Source of the DNA: Hyphomicrobiales bacterium
GTDB taxonomy: Bacteria; Pseudomonadota; Alphaproteobacteria; Rhizobiales; JAJFHR01
Reading direction: 5' to 3'
DNA length: 5,179 bases
Assembly (NCBI GenBank): GCA_021775515.1
Contig: JAJFHR010000164.1
Coordinates: forward strand, 1 to 5,179
Part shown: piece by piece, positions 1-5,179 of the stretch
Layout: the number at the start of each line of letters is the position of its first letter
Position numbering within the stretch: position 1 is the first letter of the stretch
The notes under the pieces: generated by a model
Told to the model about the DNA's origin: nothing
Database searches by the model: none
What the model saw: the letters and a program-made list of their open reading frames with translations, nothing else
Position numbers and translations under genes: made by a program

Positions 1-1468
1 TTGAAATAAGTTTGGCCTTTAACCCCAGCAGCCTGGCTGTTTCAATAATTTTTTTACGACCAATGCGTTGTGAAATTTGCACCGGAATTGTATTGATGGA
101 TTTTTTTAAAGCGGTCGTGAGTGTGACGCTGCCGCGATAAGATTTTCCATAGTTTTTGGGTTGCCAGTTGCCAATTCTTATTGGCCTGTCGGTCATAATG
201 GTTGAAGGCCGGTAACCTGCCCGTAGTGCAGCTAAATAGACAATTGGCTTAAATGAAGAACCCGGTTGGCGCTGGGCTTTGGTCGCGCGGTTGAATTGAC
301 TTGTTTCGTAATCAGAGCCGCCAACAATCGTCCGAACTGCTCCGTCTGTTGACATAGAGACCAGCGCGGCTTGCTCGAAATTGCGGACATTTCCGTTAAG
401 ACGAACCATCGCCGTAACAGTCTCCTGAGCTTTTTTCTGCATTTCCGTATCAAGGGTGGTTTTCACCGTGATCACATATTCTTTTTCAAGATTGTAGTCT
501 TTTAATACACGCTGCGTTTGCTCAAATGCCCAGTCGAGAAAATGATTTGGGGCACCGGCACTGGCTGTTGTTACAATGTTTGCCGGTTCTTTGCGGGCGG
601 CAAATACTTCGCCGTCTGTCGCTAATCCGGCATCTATCATGCGATCAAGAACAACATTGGCGCGAGCCCGTGAACGTTCGATATTTATGTGGGGTGCATA
701 TTTGCTGGGAGCCTTGAACAGACCAGCCAGCATGGCGGATTCATAAAGAGTTACTTCTCTGACCGATTTGCCGAAATAAAATTGCGCTGCAGCTTCCACA
801 CCATATGCTCCACCGCCGAGATAGGCACGGTCAAGATAGAGTTTAAGAATTTCCTTTTTGCTCAGCCGTGCCTCGATCCACAGGGCAAAAAAGGCCTCAT
901 GTACTTTACGTTTAAGTGTTTTTTCCGGCGACAGGAACAGGTTCTTGGCCAGTTGCTGAGTTAGCGTGCTGCCTCCCTGGACAACATCATTAGCTCGCAC
1001 ATTCTGGACAAGTGCTCTTGTGGTGCCGATAAAATCAATGCCCCAGTGTTCAAAAAAACGCACGTCTTCCGTGGCCAGTACGGCATTAATCAGGTGATCA
1101 GGGATTTCCTCCAGCGGCACCGCATCGTTCTGGAGAATGCCCCTCCTGCCAATGAATGCGCCCTTCTGGTCAGTAAACACCACACTATATTGTCTGCCCT
1201 TGTACCAGACTTCATCACTTTCTTCGATTGCTGGAAGGGCGAAGTAAAATATAAGAATCAAAACCGCGGTTGCCATGGTCGCGCCGTCACCGAGAATATC
1301 CACAATGATGCGGCGCATGCCGGTTATCCGCCATCTGTCCAGCGCGGTCGAATATGCACTCCAGCCCCGGCAGCATTTTTGCCAAAATTGGAAGAGGCTC
1401 GATTCGATATATGCATCAAAATCAAACAGGCGAGATGCGATTCTTATTTTTTTCCTTGGCTCAAGCAC
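1..1468 (-). CDS. Class A penicillin-binding protein, PBP1A family (N-terminal 489 codons; runs off left edge)
   Basis: Bifunctional peptidoglycan synthase, expected to polymerise lipid II glycan strands and cross-link peptides at the periplasmic face of the inner membrane. The frame is open throughout. Seen: a cytoplasmic N-terminus, one TM segment at about residues 63-81, then a GT51 glycosyltransferase domain (about 110-285). This has the EDVRFFEH motif with catalytic Glu134, GGSTLTQQLAKN at 165-176, and KRKVHE with the second catalytic Glu191. The transpeptidase domain starts near 340, with the acylating serine in SSFK (Ser404, Lys407) and SIN (Ser457-Asn459). The third motif (KTG) lies beyond the edge. 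The start is inferred as GTG at 1468: a stop lies three codons upstream, and the stretch after it (RLFDFDAYIESSLF) resembles N-termini of alphaproteobacterial homologues. No strong Shine-Dalgarno is seen. The next in-frame ATG, residue 51, would leave only a short cytoplasmic tail. Transcribed divergently from the YcgN gene. Confidence 0.95.
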   Translation of the reverse strand, partial: MLEPRKKIRIASRLFDFDAYIESSLFQFWQKCCRGWSAYSTALDRWRITGMRRIIVDILGDGATMATAVLILIFYFALPAIEESDEVWYKGRQYSVVFTDQKGAFIGRRGILQNDAVPLEEIPDHLINAVLATEDVRFFEHWGIDFIGTTRALVQNVRANDVVQGGSTLTQQLAKNLFLSPEKTLKRKVHEAFFALWIEARLSKKEILKLYLDRAYLGGGAYGVEAAAQFYFGKSVREVTLYESAMLAGLFKAPSKYAPHINIERSRARANVVLDRMIDAGLATDGEVFAARKEPANIVTTASAGAPNHFLDWAFEQTQRVLKDYNLEKEYVITVKTTLDTEMQKKAQETVTAMVRLNGNVRNFEQAALVSMSTDGAVRTIVGGSDYETSQFNRATKAQRQPGSSFKPIVYLAALRAGYRPSTIMTDRPIRIGNWQPKNYGKSYRGSVTLTTALKKSINTIPVQISQRIGRKKIIETARLLGLKAKLIS

Positions 1469-1710
1469 TCTTAATTACTTTCAATGGGTCAACACCCCAG
1501 TTTAGCACTATTAATGATTTGTTAAGAATTTTCGCTTGTTTGGGAAAAAAGGGCAAATTTTATCTGTGAAATGGGTAAACATCGGGAGATTTAAAGAAGC
1601 CACAGTGGTGTTTACACGCGATGTTGATTAGCTATGGTAACATGGGCACCATTATTTGGCGGGCCAAGTTTCGCCTTTACCATTATTTTTTCCTTGGAAG
1701 AACCTGAATT
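1469..1710. other. Divergent intergenic region between the PBP gene and the ycgN-like gene
   Basis: This 242-base spacer should hold promoters for both flanking genes, since they are transcribed away from each other. I find one modest candidate promoter toward the plus-strand gene and small inverted repeats between 1575 and 1625, listed separately. No convincing sigma-70 pair is seen on the minus strand for the PBP gene. No small ORF with a good ribosome binding site is apparent. Confidence 0.6.
1611..1638 (+). promoter_or_regulatory. Candidate sigma-70 promoter for the ycgN-like gene
   Basis: TTTACA at 1611-1616 and TATGGT at 1633-1638, separated by 16 bases, lie about 75 bases upstream of the ATG at 1711. 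Each hexamer is imperfect and the spacer is one short of ideal, so this is only a plausible candidate. It overlaps the right arms of the small inverted repeats at 1609-1625, which would fit a regulated promoter, but that is inference. Confidence 0.3.
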
Positions 1711-2196
1711 ATGCCCCCGTTCTGGCAAACAAAATCGTTGGACGAATTGACCGGTGAAGAGTGGGAATCCCTGTGCGATGGATGTGCCAGGTGCTGTCTT
1801 ATAAAATTGGAAGATGAAGATACCGGCGAGATTCATTACACAGATGTGGTCTGTGATCTTCTTGACCTTGAGCATTGTCGTTGCTCGGATTATCCCAACC
1901 GTCAGGAAAGAGTTCCCGATTGCATTAAATTGACGCCGCAAAATCTTTCAACGATCGATTGGCTGCCGCCGACATGCGGCTATCGCCTCGTGGCTGAAGG
2001 CAAAGCTCTTTATTGGTGGCATCCTCTTGTGTCCGGCGATGAAATGTCGGTTCACTATTCAGGGATTGGTGTGCGCGGGCGTTGTATAACTGAAGCTGAA
2101 ATTGCAGTGGATGACCTGGTAGAGCGTATGGTTTCCTGGCCCAAGTCAAAAGCCCATTTTGGTCCCGATGAACATACAGAAGAATCAACTTCGTAA
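1711..2196 (+). CDS. ycgN: YcgN family (UPF0260) cysteine-cluster protein
   Basis: A 161-residue cytoplasmic protein closely matching my recollection of E. coli YcgN: an N-terminal PFWQ-K-LDE stretch, WESLCDGCARCC, DEDTGE, PDCIKLT and WLPPTCGYRL occur in the same order and spacing. Length is also close to the E. coli protein (about 150). The cysteine cluster is Cys22-x2-Cys25-x2-Cys28-Cys29, with further Cys48, Cys56, Cys58, Cys71 and Cys89. This is the CxxCxxCC family signature, thought to bind a metal ion or iron-sulfur cluster; the biochemical role is not established. The ATG at 1711 is preceded by GGAAG at 1696-1700, ten bases away, and the conserved N-terminus begins right there. It looks intact. 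The C-terminal tail after FGPDE is probably variable. It stands alone, divergent from the PBP gene and followed by an AT-rich gap before the insertion sequence. Confidence 0.93.
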   Translation: MPPFWQTKSLDELTGEEWESLCDGCARCCLIKLEDEDTGEIHYTDVVCDLLDLEHCRCSDYPNRQERVPDCIKLTPQNLSTIDWLPPTCGYRLVAEGKALYWWHPLVSGDEMSVHYSGIGVRGRCITEAEIAVDDLVERMVSWPKSKAHFGPDEHTEESTS

Positions 2197-2373
2197 AAAT
2201 TCGAAATTTAAAGGTTTTGACTGATTTTCGAACTGATGTTTTAGCTCGTTCTTATAAAAACATTGCCAGCAGAAACAAATTTTAATTCTTAAGATATTGA
2301 TTTTAAACGAATAAATAGAATTAATTTAATCAGAAAATTTTTCACATATTACGTAAAAAATAGTTGACATCGT
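2197..2373. other. AT-rich spacer between ycgN-like gene and IS3 element
   Basis: This 177-base stretch holds no ORF with a plausible start. It is visibly richer in A and T than the flanking genes. TTCGAAA at 2200-2206 and TTTCGAA at 2226-2232 form a 7-base inverted repeat just after the ycgN stop. It could be a weak transcription terminator, but the stem is AT-rich and no clean T-run follows. TTGACA at 2364-2369 resembles a -35 box and ends four bases before the IS. I see no trace of the missing endolysin 5' part here. Confidence 0.55.
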
Positions 2374-2402
2374 TGTTTGAGTTCAGCATTCATGAGACAG
2401 AT
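2374..2402 (+). repeat. Left terminal inverted repeat of the IS3-family element
   Basis: Begins TGTTTGAGTTCAG and contains TGAGACAGAT at 2393-2402. It pairs with the reverse complement of the right end, which begins TGTTCGTGTTCAG. Mismatches cluster in the middle (positions 14-19). The outer boundary was placed where identity stops and where the terminal dinucleotide is TG. Confidence 0.75.
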
Positions 2403-2458
2403 TATTGAGTTTGCGTAAGAGATGATTTTTGGTTCATCGTAGGCCCTTAGGAGCGAAG

Positions 2459-2833
2459 ATGAGACATAAATCAGGAACCCGAGGATCGGGTTCAGAACAC
2501 ACGATCCGTACAATCAAACGTAAAACACACCGACAATATAGTGCTGAAGAGAAGATCCGCATTGTACTGGATGGTCTGCGAGGTGAAGATAGCATATCGG
2601 AGCTGTGTCGCCGTGAAGGTCTGTCGGAGAGTATGTATTACAAATGGTCGAAGGAGTTCATGGAGGCGGGTAAGAAACGCCTGTCAGGTGATATCGTTCG
2701 TGAAGCCTCGACGGATGAGGTCAAAGGTTTGCGCCGTGAAGCGCGCGATCTCAAGGAATGTGTTGCCGACCTGACTTTGGAGAACCGGCTTCTCAAAAAA
2801 AGCATGACCGGGGATGGGGGCGACCAAGAATGA
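2459..2833 (+). CDS. IS3-family transposase OrfA (HTH, leucine zipper)
   Basis: A 124-residue DNA-binding subunit of the transposase, expected to recognise the IS ends. Seen: a basic N-terminal tail (about 1-25); an HTH_Tnp_1-like helix-turn-helix at about 27-65, with EEKIRIVLDGLRG, SISELCRREGLS and YYKWSKEF; and a C-terminal coiled coil with leucines at exact heptad spacing (Leu91, Leu98, Leu105, Leu112), typical of the IS3 OrfA dimerisation zipper. The ATG at 2459 is chosen because AGGAG at 2449-2453 sits five bases upstream. An in-frame TTG at 2429 would add ten residues but has no comparable site. The stop overlaps the OrfB start (ATGA at 2830-2833), suggesting translational coupling. An A7 run at 2795-2801 lies where IS3 elements often shift -1. 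Confidence 0.93.
   Translation: MRHKSGTRGSGSEHTIRTIKRKTHRQYSAEEKIRIVLDGLRGEDSISELCRREGLSESMYYKWSKEFMEAGKKRLSGDIVREASTDEVKGLRREARDLKECVADLTLENRLLKKSMTGDGGDQE
2795..2801 (+). promoter_or_regulatory. A7 run, possible -1 frameshift or slippage site in orfA
   Basis: Seven consecutive A residues read as AAA AAA AGC in the OrfA frame. OrfB is in the -1 frame relative to OrfA, and that frame is open from before this run through the OrfB ATG. The phase is not the canonical A-AAA-AAG heptamer, so ribosomal shifting may be inefficient. Transcriptional slippage is an alternative. Confidence 0.35.
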
Positions 2834-3810
2834 GGTATCCTGCATCTGAAAAACTGGAGATTATCCGTATTGTAGAGAGATCGCATCTGCCTGCCAAGGT
2901 GACACCTGATAAGCTGGGTGTTTTGCGACCGACCTTTTATCGCTGGTATGATTCATATCGGCGGTTTGGTGAGATCGGTCTGGAAGATAAGCGTTCTGGT
3001 CCCAACAGGGCTTGGAACCGAGTGCCTGATGAGGTGCGTGGGCAGATCATTGACCTGGCACTTGATCAACCGGAATTATCTCCGCGTGAGCTAGCGGTGA
3101 CTTTCACGGATACACAAAGCTATTTTGTATTGGAGAGCTCGGTATATCGGCTTTTAAAGGCACATGATCTGATTACCAGTCCAGCGTTCATTGTCATGAA
3201 GGCTTCCAGCGAGTTCAAAGACAAGACCACAGCAATCAACCAGCTTTGGCAAACGGACTTCACTTATCTGAAGGTCATCGGGTGGGGTTGGTTCTATCTA
3301 TCAACAATCCTGGATGATTACTCGCGCTACATCATCTCGTGGAAACTGTGCACCACCATGAGCACGTCTGACGTCACCGATACATTGGAAATGGCACTTC
3401 AGGCTTCTGGCTGTGATCAGGTTAAGGTTGCACACAAACCTCGATTATTATCGGATAATGGTCCCTGTTACATATCTGCTGATCTGGCGGAATGGTTGGA
3501 TGGCAAAGGTATGAGCCATGTTCGCGGTACTCCGTATCATCCCCAAACTCAGGGTAAAATAGAACGTTGGCATCAAACCTTGAAGAACCGAATACTGCTG
3601 GAAAATTACTTCTTGCCGGGCGATTTAACTCAGCAGATTGAGGCCTTCATCGAGCACTATAATCACCAGCGCTATCACGAAAGCCTAAACAACATAACGC
3701 CTGCTGACGTCTACTTCGGTCGTGGGCAAGCCGTTCTAAACAAACGGGAAAGGATTAAACAAAAAACAATCGAAACACGGCGCTTGCAATACCGCAAAAC
3801 TGCAGCATAA
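2830..3810 (+). CDS. IS3-family transposase OrfB (DDE integrase core)
   Basis: A 326-residue catalytic transposase that cuts and joins DNA at the IS ends. Seen: an N-terminal HTH-like segment (about 5-45, with SEKLEIIRIVERSHL and LRPTFYRWYDSY); a HTH_21-like linker region; then the rve integrase core with Asp143 (WQTDFT), Asp209 (SDNG) and Glu245 (GKIERWHQ). The last two are separated by 35 residues, the DD(35)E spacing of IS3 transposases. The C-terminal YNHQRYHESLNNITPADVYFG motif is also typical. All three catalytic residues are present and there is no internal stop, so it looks functional. The start is ATG 2830, overlapping the OrfA stop. The same frame is open further upstream to at least 2758, so an OrfAB fusion by -1 frameshifting is possible. 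Confidence 0.95.
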   Translation: MRYPASEKLEIIRIVERSHLPAKVTPDKLGVLRPTFYRWYDSYRRFGEIGLEDKRSGPNRAWNRVPDEVRGQIIDLALDQPELSPRELAVTFTDTQSYFVLESSVYRLLKAHDLITSPAFIVMKASSEFKDKTTAINQLWQTDFTYLKVIGWGWFYLSTILDDYSRYIISWKLCTTMSTSDVTDTLEMALQASGCDQVKVAHKPRLLSDNGPCYISADLAEWLDGKGMSHVRGTPYHPQTQGKIERWHQTLKNRILLENYFLPGDLTQQIEAFIEHYNHQRYHESLNNITPADVYFGRGQAVLNKRERIKQKTIETRRLQYRKTAA

Positions 3811-3855
3811 TATCAACAACAAGATGAGCTAAAGTCTCTCTTAAATAAGACCCAG

Positions 3856-3884
3856 ATCAGTCTCAAATACCCTGAACACGAACA
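3856..3884 (-). repeat. Right terminal inverted repeat of the IS3-family element
   Basis: Read on the minus strand from 3884 it begins TGTTCGTGTTCAG and contains TGAGACTGAT, matching the left end at 21 of 29 positions. The next base outward, 3885, begins sequence with endolysin homology. Confidence 0.75.
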
Positions 3885-4252
3885 CTCAAAAGGAAGCTTC
3901 AGAAATTTATCGGCGAGAATACTGGCTGCGCTGCCAATGTGACAAACTACCACCTGCTCTGGCATTTCTGGTGTTTGACGCCGCCGTTAATCAGGGGGTT
4001 AAACGGGCAATTTTAACTATGCAAAAGTCAATAAATTCCCCGGCAGATGGTGTTATTGGGCCGATTACTCTCAAAGCCGTCAGAGTTCGAAATCCACAAC
4101 GAATAGTTATTGAATTTGCAGCAAGACGTATGCGCCGATACGGCCTGCTGGCGATATTTGCAACCTTCGGGCTTGGTTGGTCACGGCGGTTGATGGAAGC
4201 GCTTTATGAAGCCTTTAAGTTGGCAGCCGAGCCCGAGAACAGGAAGGAATGA
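3885..4252 (+). pseudogene. Endolysin of GH108/ZliS type, 5' end lost at the IS
   Basis: Remnant of a phage- or GTA-type muralytic enzyme. Read in frame from 3887 it gives 121 residues: ASEIYRREYW, then CDKLPPALAFLVFDAAVNQG, an ILTMQ segment, DGVIGPITLKAV, and a C-terminal YG-(x)8-FGLGW stretch. These match the second half of GH108 proteins, including the predicted peptidoglycan-binding domain (PG_binding_3), in order. Family members are usually about 170-200 residues. About 60 N-terminal residues, including the catalytic EGGY region, are therefore missing. The frame meets a stop inside the IS at 3842-3844 and has no proper start; GTG at 3971 could begin only a fragment without the active site. 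The stop at 4250-4252 is one base before the holin ATG, so the two formed a lysis operon. No frameshift is seen in what remains. Confidence 0.82.
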
Positions 4253-4253
4253 G

Positions 4254-4676
4254 ATGACGATACCCGCAACGCTTTTAACCGGAATAGCCGGGCCATTGTT
4301 TGAGTTGGTTGATGATCTGTTTACCTCGGAAGAAGAACGGGACGAGGCAAAAAGAAAACTTTTATCACAAGAAGGCCGCCGCTCGCTTGAACAGCTTGAA
4401 ATGAACATGTCGGCAATTATTGCGGAGGCAAAAAGCAGCGATCCCTGGACAAGCAGAGCACGGCCATCCTTCCTTTATGTGATTTATTTGATGATCCTTG
4501 GGGCCATTCCCATGGGGTTCTTGAGTGCATTCCAACCCGATATCGCCCAGCGGGTTGTTGATGGCATGCAAGGATGGCTGGTGGCTATCCCGGATGCTTT
4601 GTGGGGATTGTTTGGCGCTGGATATCTCGGTTATTCCGGTTTTAGGTCATGGGACAAAAAGAAACTTGGGAAATGA
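4254..4676 (+). CDS. Holin-like protein, GTA_holin_3TM family
   Basis: A 140-residue inner-membrane protein resembling the three-TM holins of gene transfer agents and related prophages, which permeabilise the membrane so endolysin can reach the wall. Seen: a weakly hydrophobic N-terminus (4-19); a charged helical stretch, likely coiled (24-60, rich in E, R and K); a conserved-looking SSDPWTSRARPSFLY junction (61-75); a TM segment at about 73-93; a second hydrophobic region at about 108-130 containing IPDALWGLFGAGYLGYSG; and a basic tail WDKKKLGK. The start ATG 4254 has a strong AGGAAGGA site at 4241-4248 lying within the end of the endolysin. An in-frame ATG at 4206 lies inside the endolysin and is less likely. 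The gene is intact although its partner is truncated. Expression now may depend on read-through from the IS. The family call rests on recalled motifs. Confidence 0.8.
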   Translation: MTIPATLLTGIAGPLFELVDDLFTSEEERDEAKRKLLSQEGRRSLEQLEMNMSAIIAEAKSSDPWTSRARPSFLYVIYLMILGAIPMGFLSAFQPDIAQRVVDGMQGWLVAIPDALWGLFGAGYLGYSGFRSWDKKKLGK

Positions 4677-4764
4677 GGGATGCGCGATAACCAACCAGGC
4701 ATTTAGACAACAGAAACGACATCTAAATTCGGTCCAGCAAGATTTTATAAATTATATGAAATTG

Positions 4765-4794
4765 TTGACAGGTGAACGTGATGTTGAGATAAAT
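4765..4794 (+). promoter_or_regulatory. Candidate upstream sigma-70 promoter for the zinc-ribbon gene
   Basis: TTGACA at 4765-4770 is a perfect -35 hexamer. ATAAAT at 4789-4794 (18-base spacer) or GATAAA at 4788-4793 (17-base spacer) could serve as -10. Transcription would begin near 4801 and leave a leader of roughly 65 bases before the ATG at 4868. Confidence 0.4.
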
Positions 4795-4818
4795 AGGAAT
4801 ATTTTCACGATTATATAC

Positions 4819-4847
4819 TTGACGTACCATAGTTAATTTCGTATATT
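4819..4847 (+). promoter_or_regulatory. Strong candidate sigma-70 promoter for the zinc-ribbon gene
   Basis: TTGACG at 4819-4824 and TATATT at 4842-4847 are separated by exactly 17 bases; each differs from consensus at one position. The start point would fall near 4854, at the first bases of the AAGGAG ribosome binding site (4854-4859). The transcript would then have a leader of only about 14 bases. Confidence 0.6.
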
Positions 4848-4867
4848 GTTCTTAAGGAGTTAGGACA

Positions 4868-5068
4868 ATGGCGGAAATTCAATCAGGAGATGCGGTTCCC
4901 GTAATAATTTGCCGGCACTGCGAACACACTGTTCAGCTTCTAGCTGTTCCATCAGACGACCAAGGACAGCCATACCAGAGCTTTCATCATGAGTGCCCGA
5001 AATGTAAAAAGGGCGATCAATATCAACTATCTGAAATTCAAATTGCGAAGGCGCATCGCAAACAATAG
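4868..5068 (+). CDS. Small zinc-ribbon protein, function unknown
   Basis: A 66-residue soluble protein that I do not recognise. Seen: two CxxC knuckles, Cys15-x2-Cys18 (CRHC) and Cys43-x2-Cys46 (CPKC), separated by 24 residues. This arrangement should hold one structural zinc ion in a zinc-ribbon fold. The C-terminus is lysine- and histidine-containing (KAHRKQ). There is no signal peptide or membrane segment. The start is well supported: AAGGAG at 4854-4859 lies eight bases before ATG 4868, and a good promoter lies just upstream. The next ORF, an IS1595-like transposase, starts 17 bases after its stop, so the pair is probably co-transcribed. It could be a passenger or accessory protein of that element, or an unrelated small protein interrupted by it. 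The first is favoured by spacing only. Confidence 0.7.
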   Translation: MAEIQSGDAVPVIICRHCEHTVQLLAVPSDDQGQPYQSFHHECPKCKKGDQYQLSEIQIAKAHRKQ

Positions 5069-5085
5069 CGCAGCGAGATTTTTTC

Positions 5086-5179
5086 ATGTTTGATATCACC
5101 AATGAAATTTACACCGACCATAATAAAGCCCGTGAGCATCTTGAGGCCATTCACTGGCCAGACGGTCCCAATTGCCCCC
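5086..5179 (+). CDS. Probable IS1595-family transposase, N-terminal 31 codons (runs off right edge)
   Basis: The frame from ATG 5086 is open to the end. It contains KAREHLEAIHWPDGPNCP, which matches the start of IS1595/ISXO2-type transposases. In these, a helix with a conserved W-P-x-G-x-x-CP leads into an N-terminal zinc ribbon (usually CPHCG). The last base in the window (C) is compatible with the expected histidine codon. The DDE-type catalytic domain would lie beyond the edge, so intactness cannot be judged. The upstream ribosome binding site is weak (AGCGAGA at about 5072-5078), which would fit translational coupling to the zinc-ribbon gene 17 bases upstream. With only 31 residues visible, the family call is good but not certain. 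Confidence 0.7.
   Translation, partial: MFDITNEIYTDHNKAREHLEAIHWPDGPNCP

Larger units (their letters stand above)
2374..3884 (+). mobile_element. Complete IS3-family insertion sequence, about 1.51 kb
   Basis: A two-ORF IS with terminal imperfect inverted repeats of about 29 bases (2374-2402 and 3856-3884). By my alignment 21 of 29 positions match, with shared blocks TGTT, GTTCAG and TGAGAC. The ends read TG...CA, as is usual in the IS3 family. OrfA carries the HTH and leucine zipper, OrfB the DDE catalytic domain, and both are intact, so the element could be active. Flanks show no 3-5 base direct duplication (CGT at 2371-2373 against CTC at 3885-3887). Its right end lies exactly where endolysin homology begins. 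Together these suggest an IS-associated deletion or recombination. I cannot assign the IS3 subgroup with certainty. Confidence 0.85.
4677..4867. other. Intergenic region with tandem promoter-like sites
   Basis: These 191 bases carry no credible gene. An open frame crosses the region in continuation of an out-of-frame shadow of the holin, but has no start signal of its own. A 7-base perfect inverted repeat (ATTTAGA 4701-4707, TCTAAAT 4722-4728, 14-base loop) lies near the holin end. Two promoter-like pairs follow and are listed separately. The left end of an IS1595-type element may lie here, but I cannot place it without the right end. Confidence 0.5.

Noticed and set aside
1046..1474. 142-codon open frame on the plus strand
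   Set aside because: It lies wholly antisense to the well-supported PBP gene, has no recognisable motif or ribosome binding site, and is best explained as a shadow frame. The shorter plus-strand frames at 526-964 and 1275-1569 are rejected for the same reason.
1612..1941. 109-codon open frame on the minus strand
   Set aside because: It overlaps the start of the ycgN-like gene on the opposite strand, which has clear family motifs. It has no supporting features of its own.
2200..2232. Possible Rho-independent terminator after the ycgN-like gene
   Set aside because: The 7-base stem is AT-rich, the loop is long (19 bases) and no T-tract directly follows, so it is not convincing as an intrinsic terminator.
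2393..3865. Shorter IS boundaries at the TGAGAC blocks
   Set aside because: The inverted match continues outward through GTTCAG to TGTT on both sides, giving longer repeats. The outer placement at 2374 and 3884 fits better and coincides with the start of endolysin homology.
4525..4836. 103-codon plus-strand frame running from inside the holin into the intergenic region
   Set aside because: Its first half is an out-of-frame reading of the holin, and the remainder has no start signal and overlaps the promoter-like sites. The composition of the tail does not look like a conserved protein.
4860..5102. 80-codon minus-strand frame opposite the zinc-ribbon gene
   Set aside because: The plus-strand gene has a consensus promoter, a strong ribosome binding site and paired CxxC motifs. 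The minus-strand frame has none of these.

Overview
The window suggests an alphaproteobacterial chromosome of moderate G+C. The reasons are the style of the class A penicillin-binding protein, the YcgN cysteine-cluster protein, and a holin of the three-TM gene-transfer-agent type. The order cannot be fixed from the sequence alone. Coding density is ordinary at the left and accessory from about position 2200 onward.

Layout. (1) 1-1468, minus strand: the N-terminal 489 codons of a bifunctional class A penicillin-binding protein (PBP1A type), running off the left edge. (2) 1469-1710: divergent intergenic region with several small dyads. (3) 1711-2196, plus strand: an intact YcgN/UPF0260 cysteine-cluster protein. 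(4) 2197-2373: AT-rich spacer with no gene. (5) 2374-3884: a complete two-ORF IS3-family insertion sequence with imperfect TG...CA inverted repeats and an intact DDE transposase. No target duplication is visible. (6) 3885-4252: the C-terminal two thirds of a GH108-type endolysin, cut off exactly at the IS right end. (7) 4254-4676: an intact holin-like protein of the GTA_holin_3TM kind. (8) 4677-4867: intergenic region with two sigma-70-like promoters. (9) 4868-5068: a 66-residue protein with a CxxC...CxxC zinc ribbon. (10) 5086 to the right edge: the first 31 codons of what looks like an IS1595-family transposase.

Interpretation. The left part is core chromosome: cell-wall synthesis plus a conserved metal-cysteine protein. 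The right part is mobile or phage-derived. Endolysin and holin formed a two-gene lysis module, one base apart. The IS3 element replaced the start of the endolysin, removing the catalytic region while leaving the holin intact. Because the flanks of the IS do not match and the endolysin 5' part is absent from the other side, an IS-associated deletion or recombination is more likely than a simple insertion. The zinc-ribbon gene and the IS1595-like transposase lie head to tail with a 17-base gap behind a good promoter, and probably belong to one second mobile unit.

I see no tRNA, rRNA, CRISPR array or clear Rho-independent terminator. Nothing here is demonstrably a new system. The best leads are the lysis-module remnant next to the IS and the zinc-ribbon/IS1595 pair.
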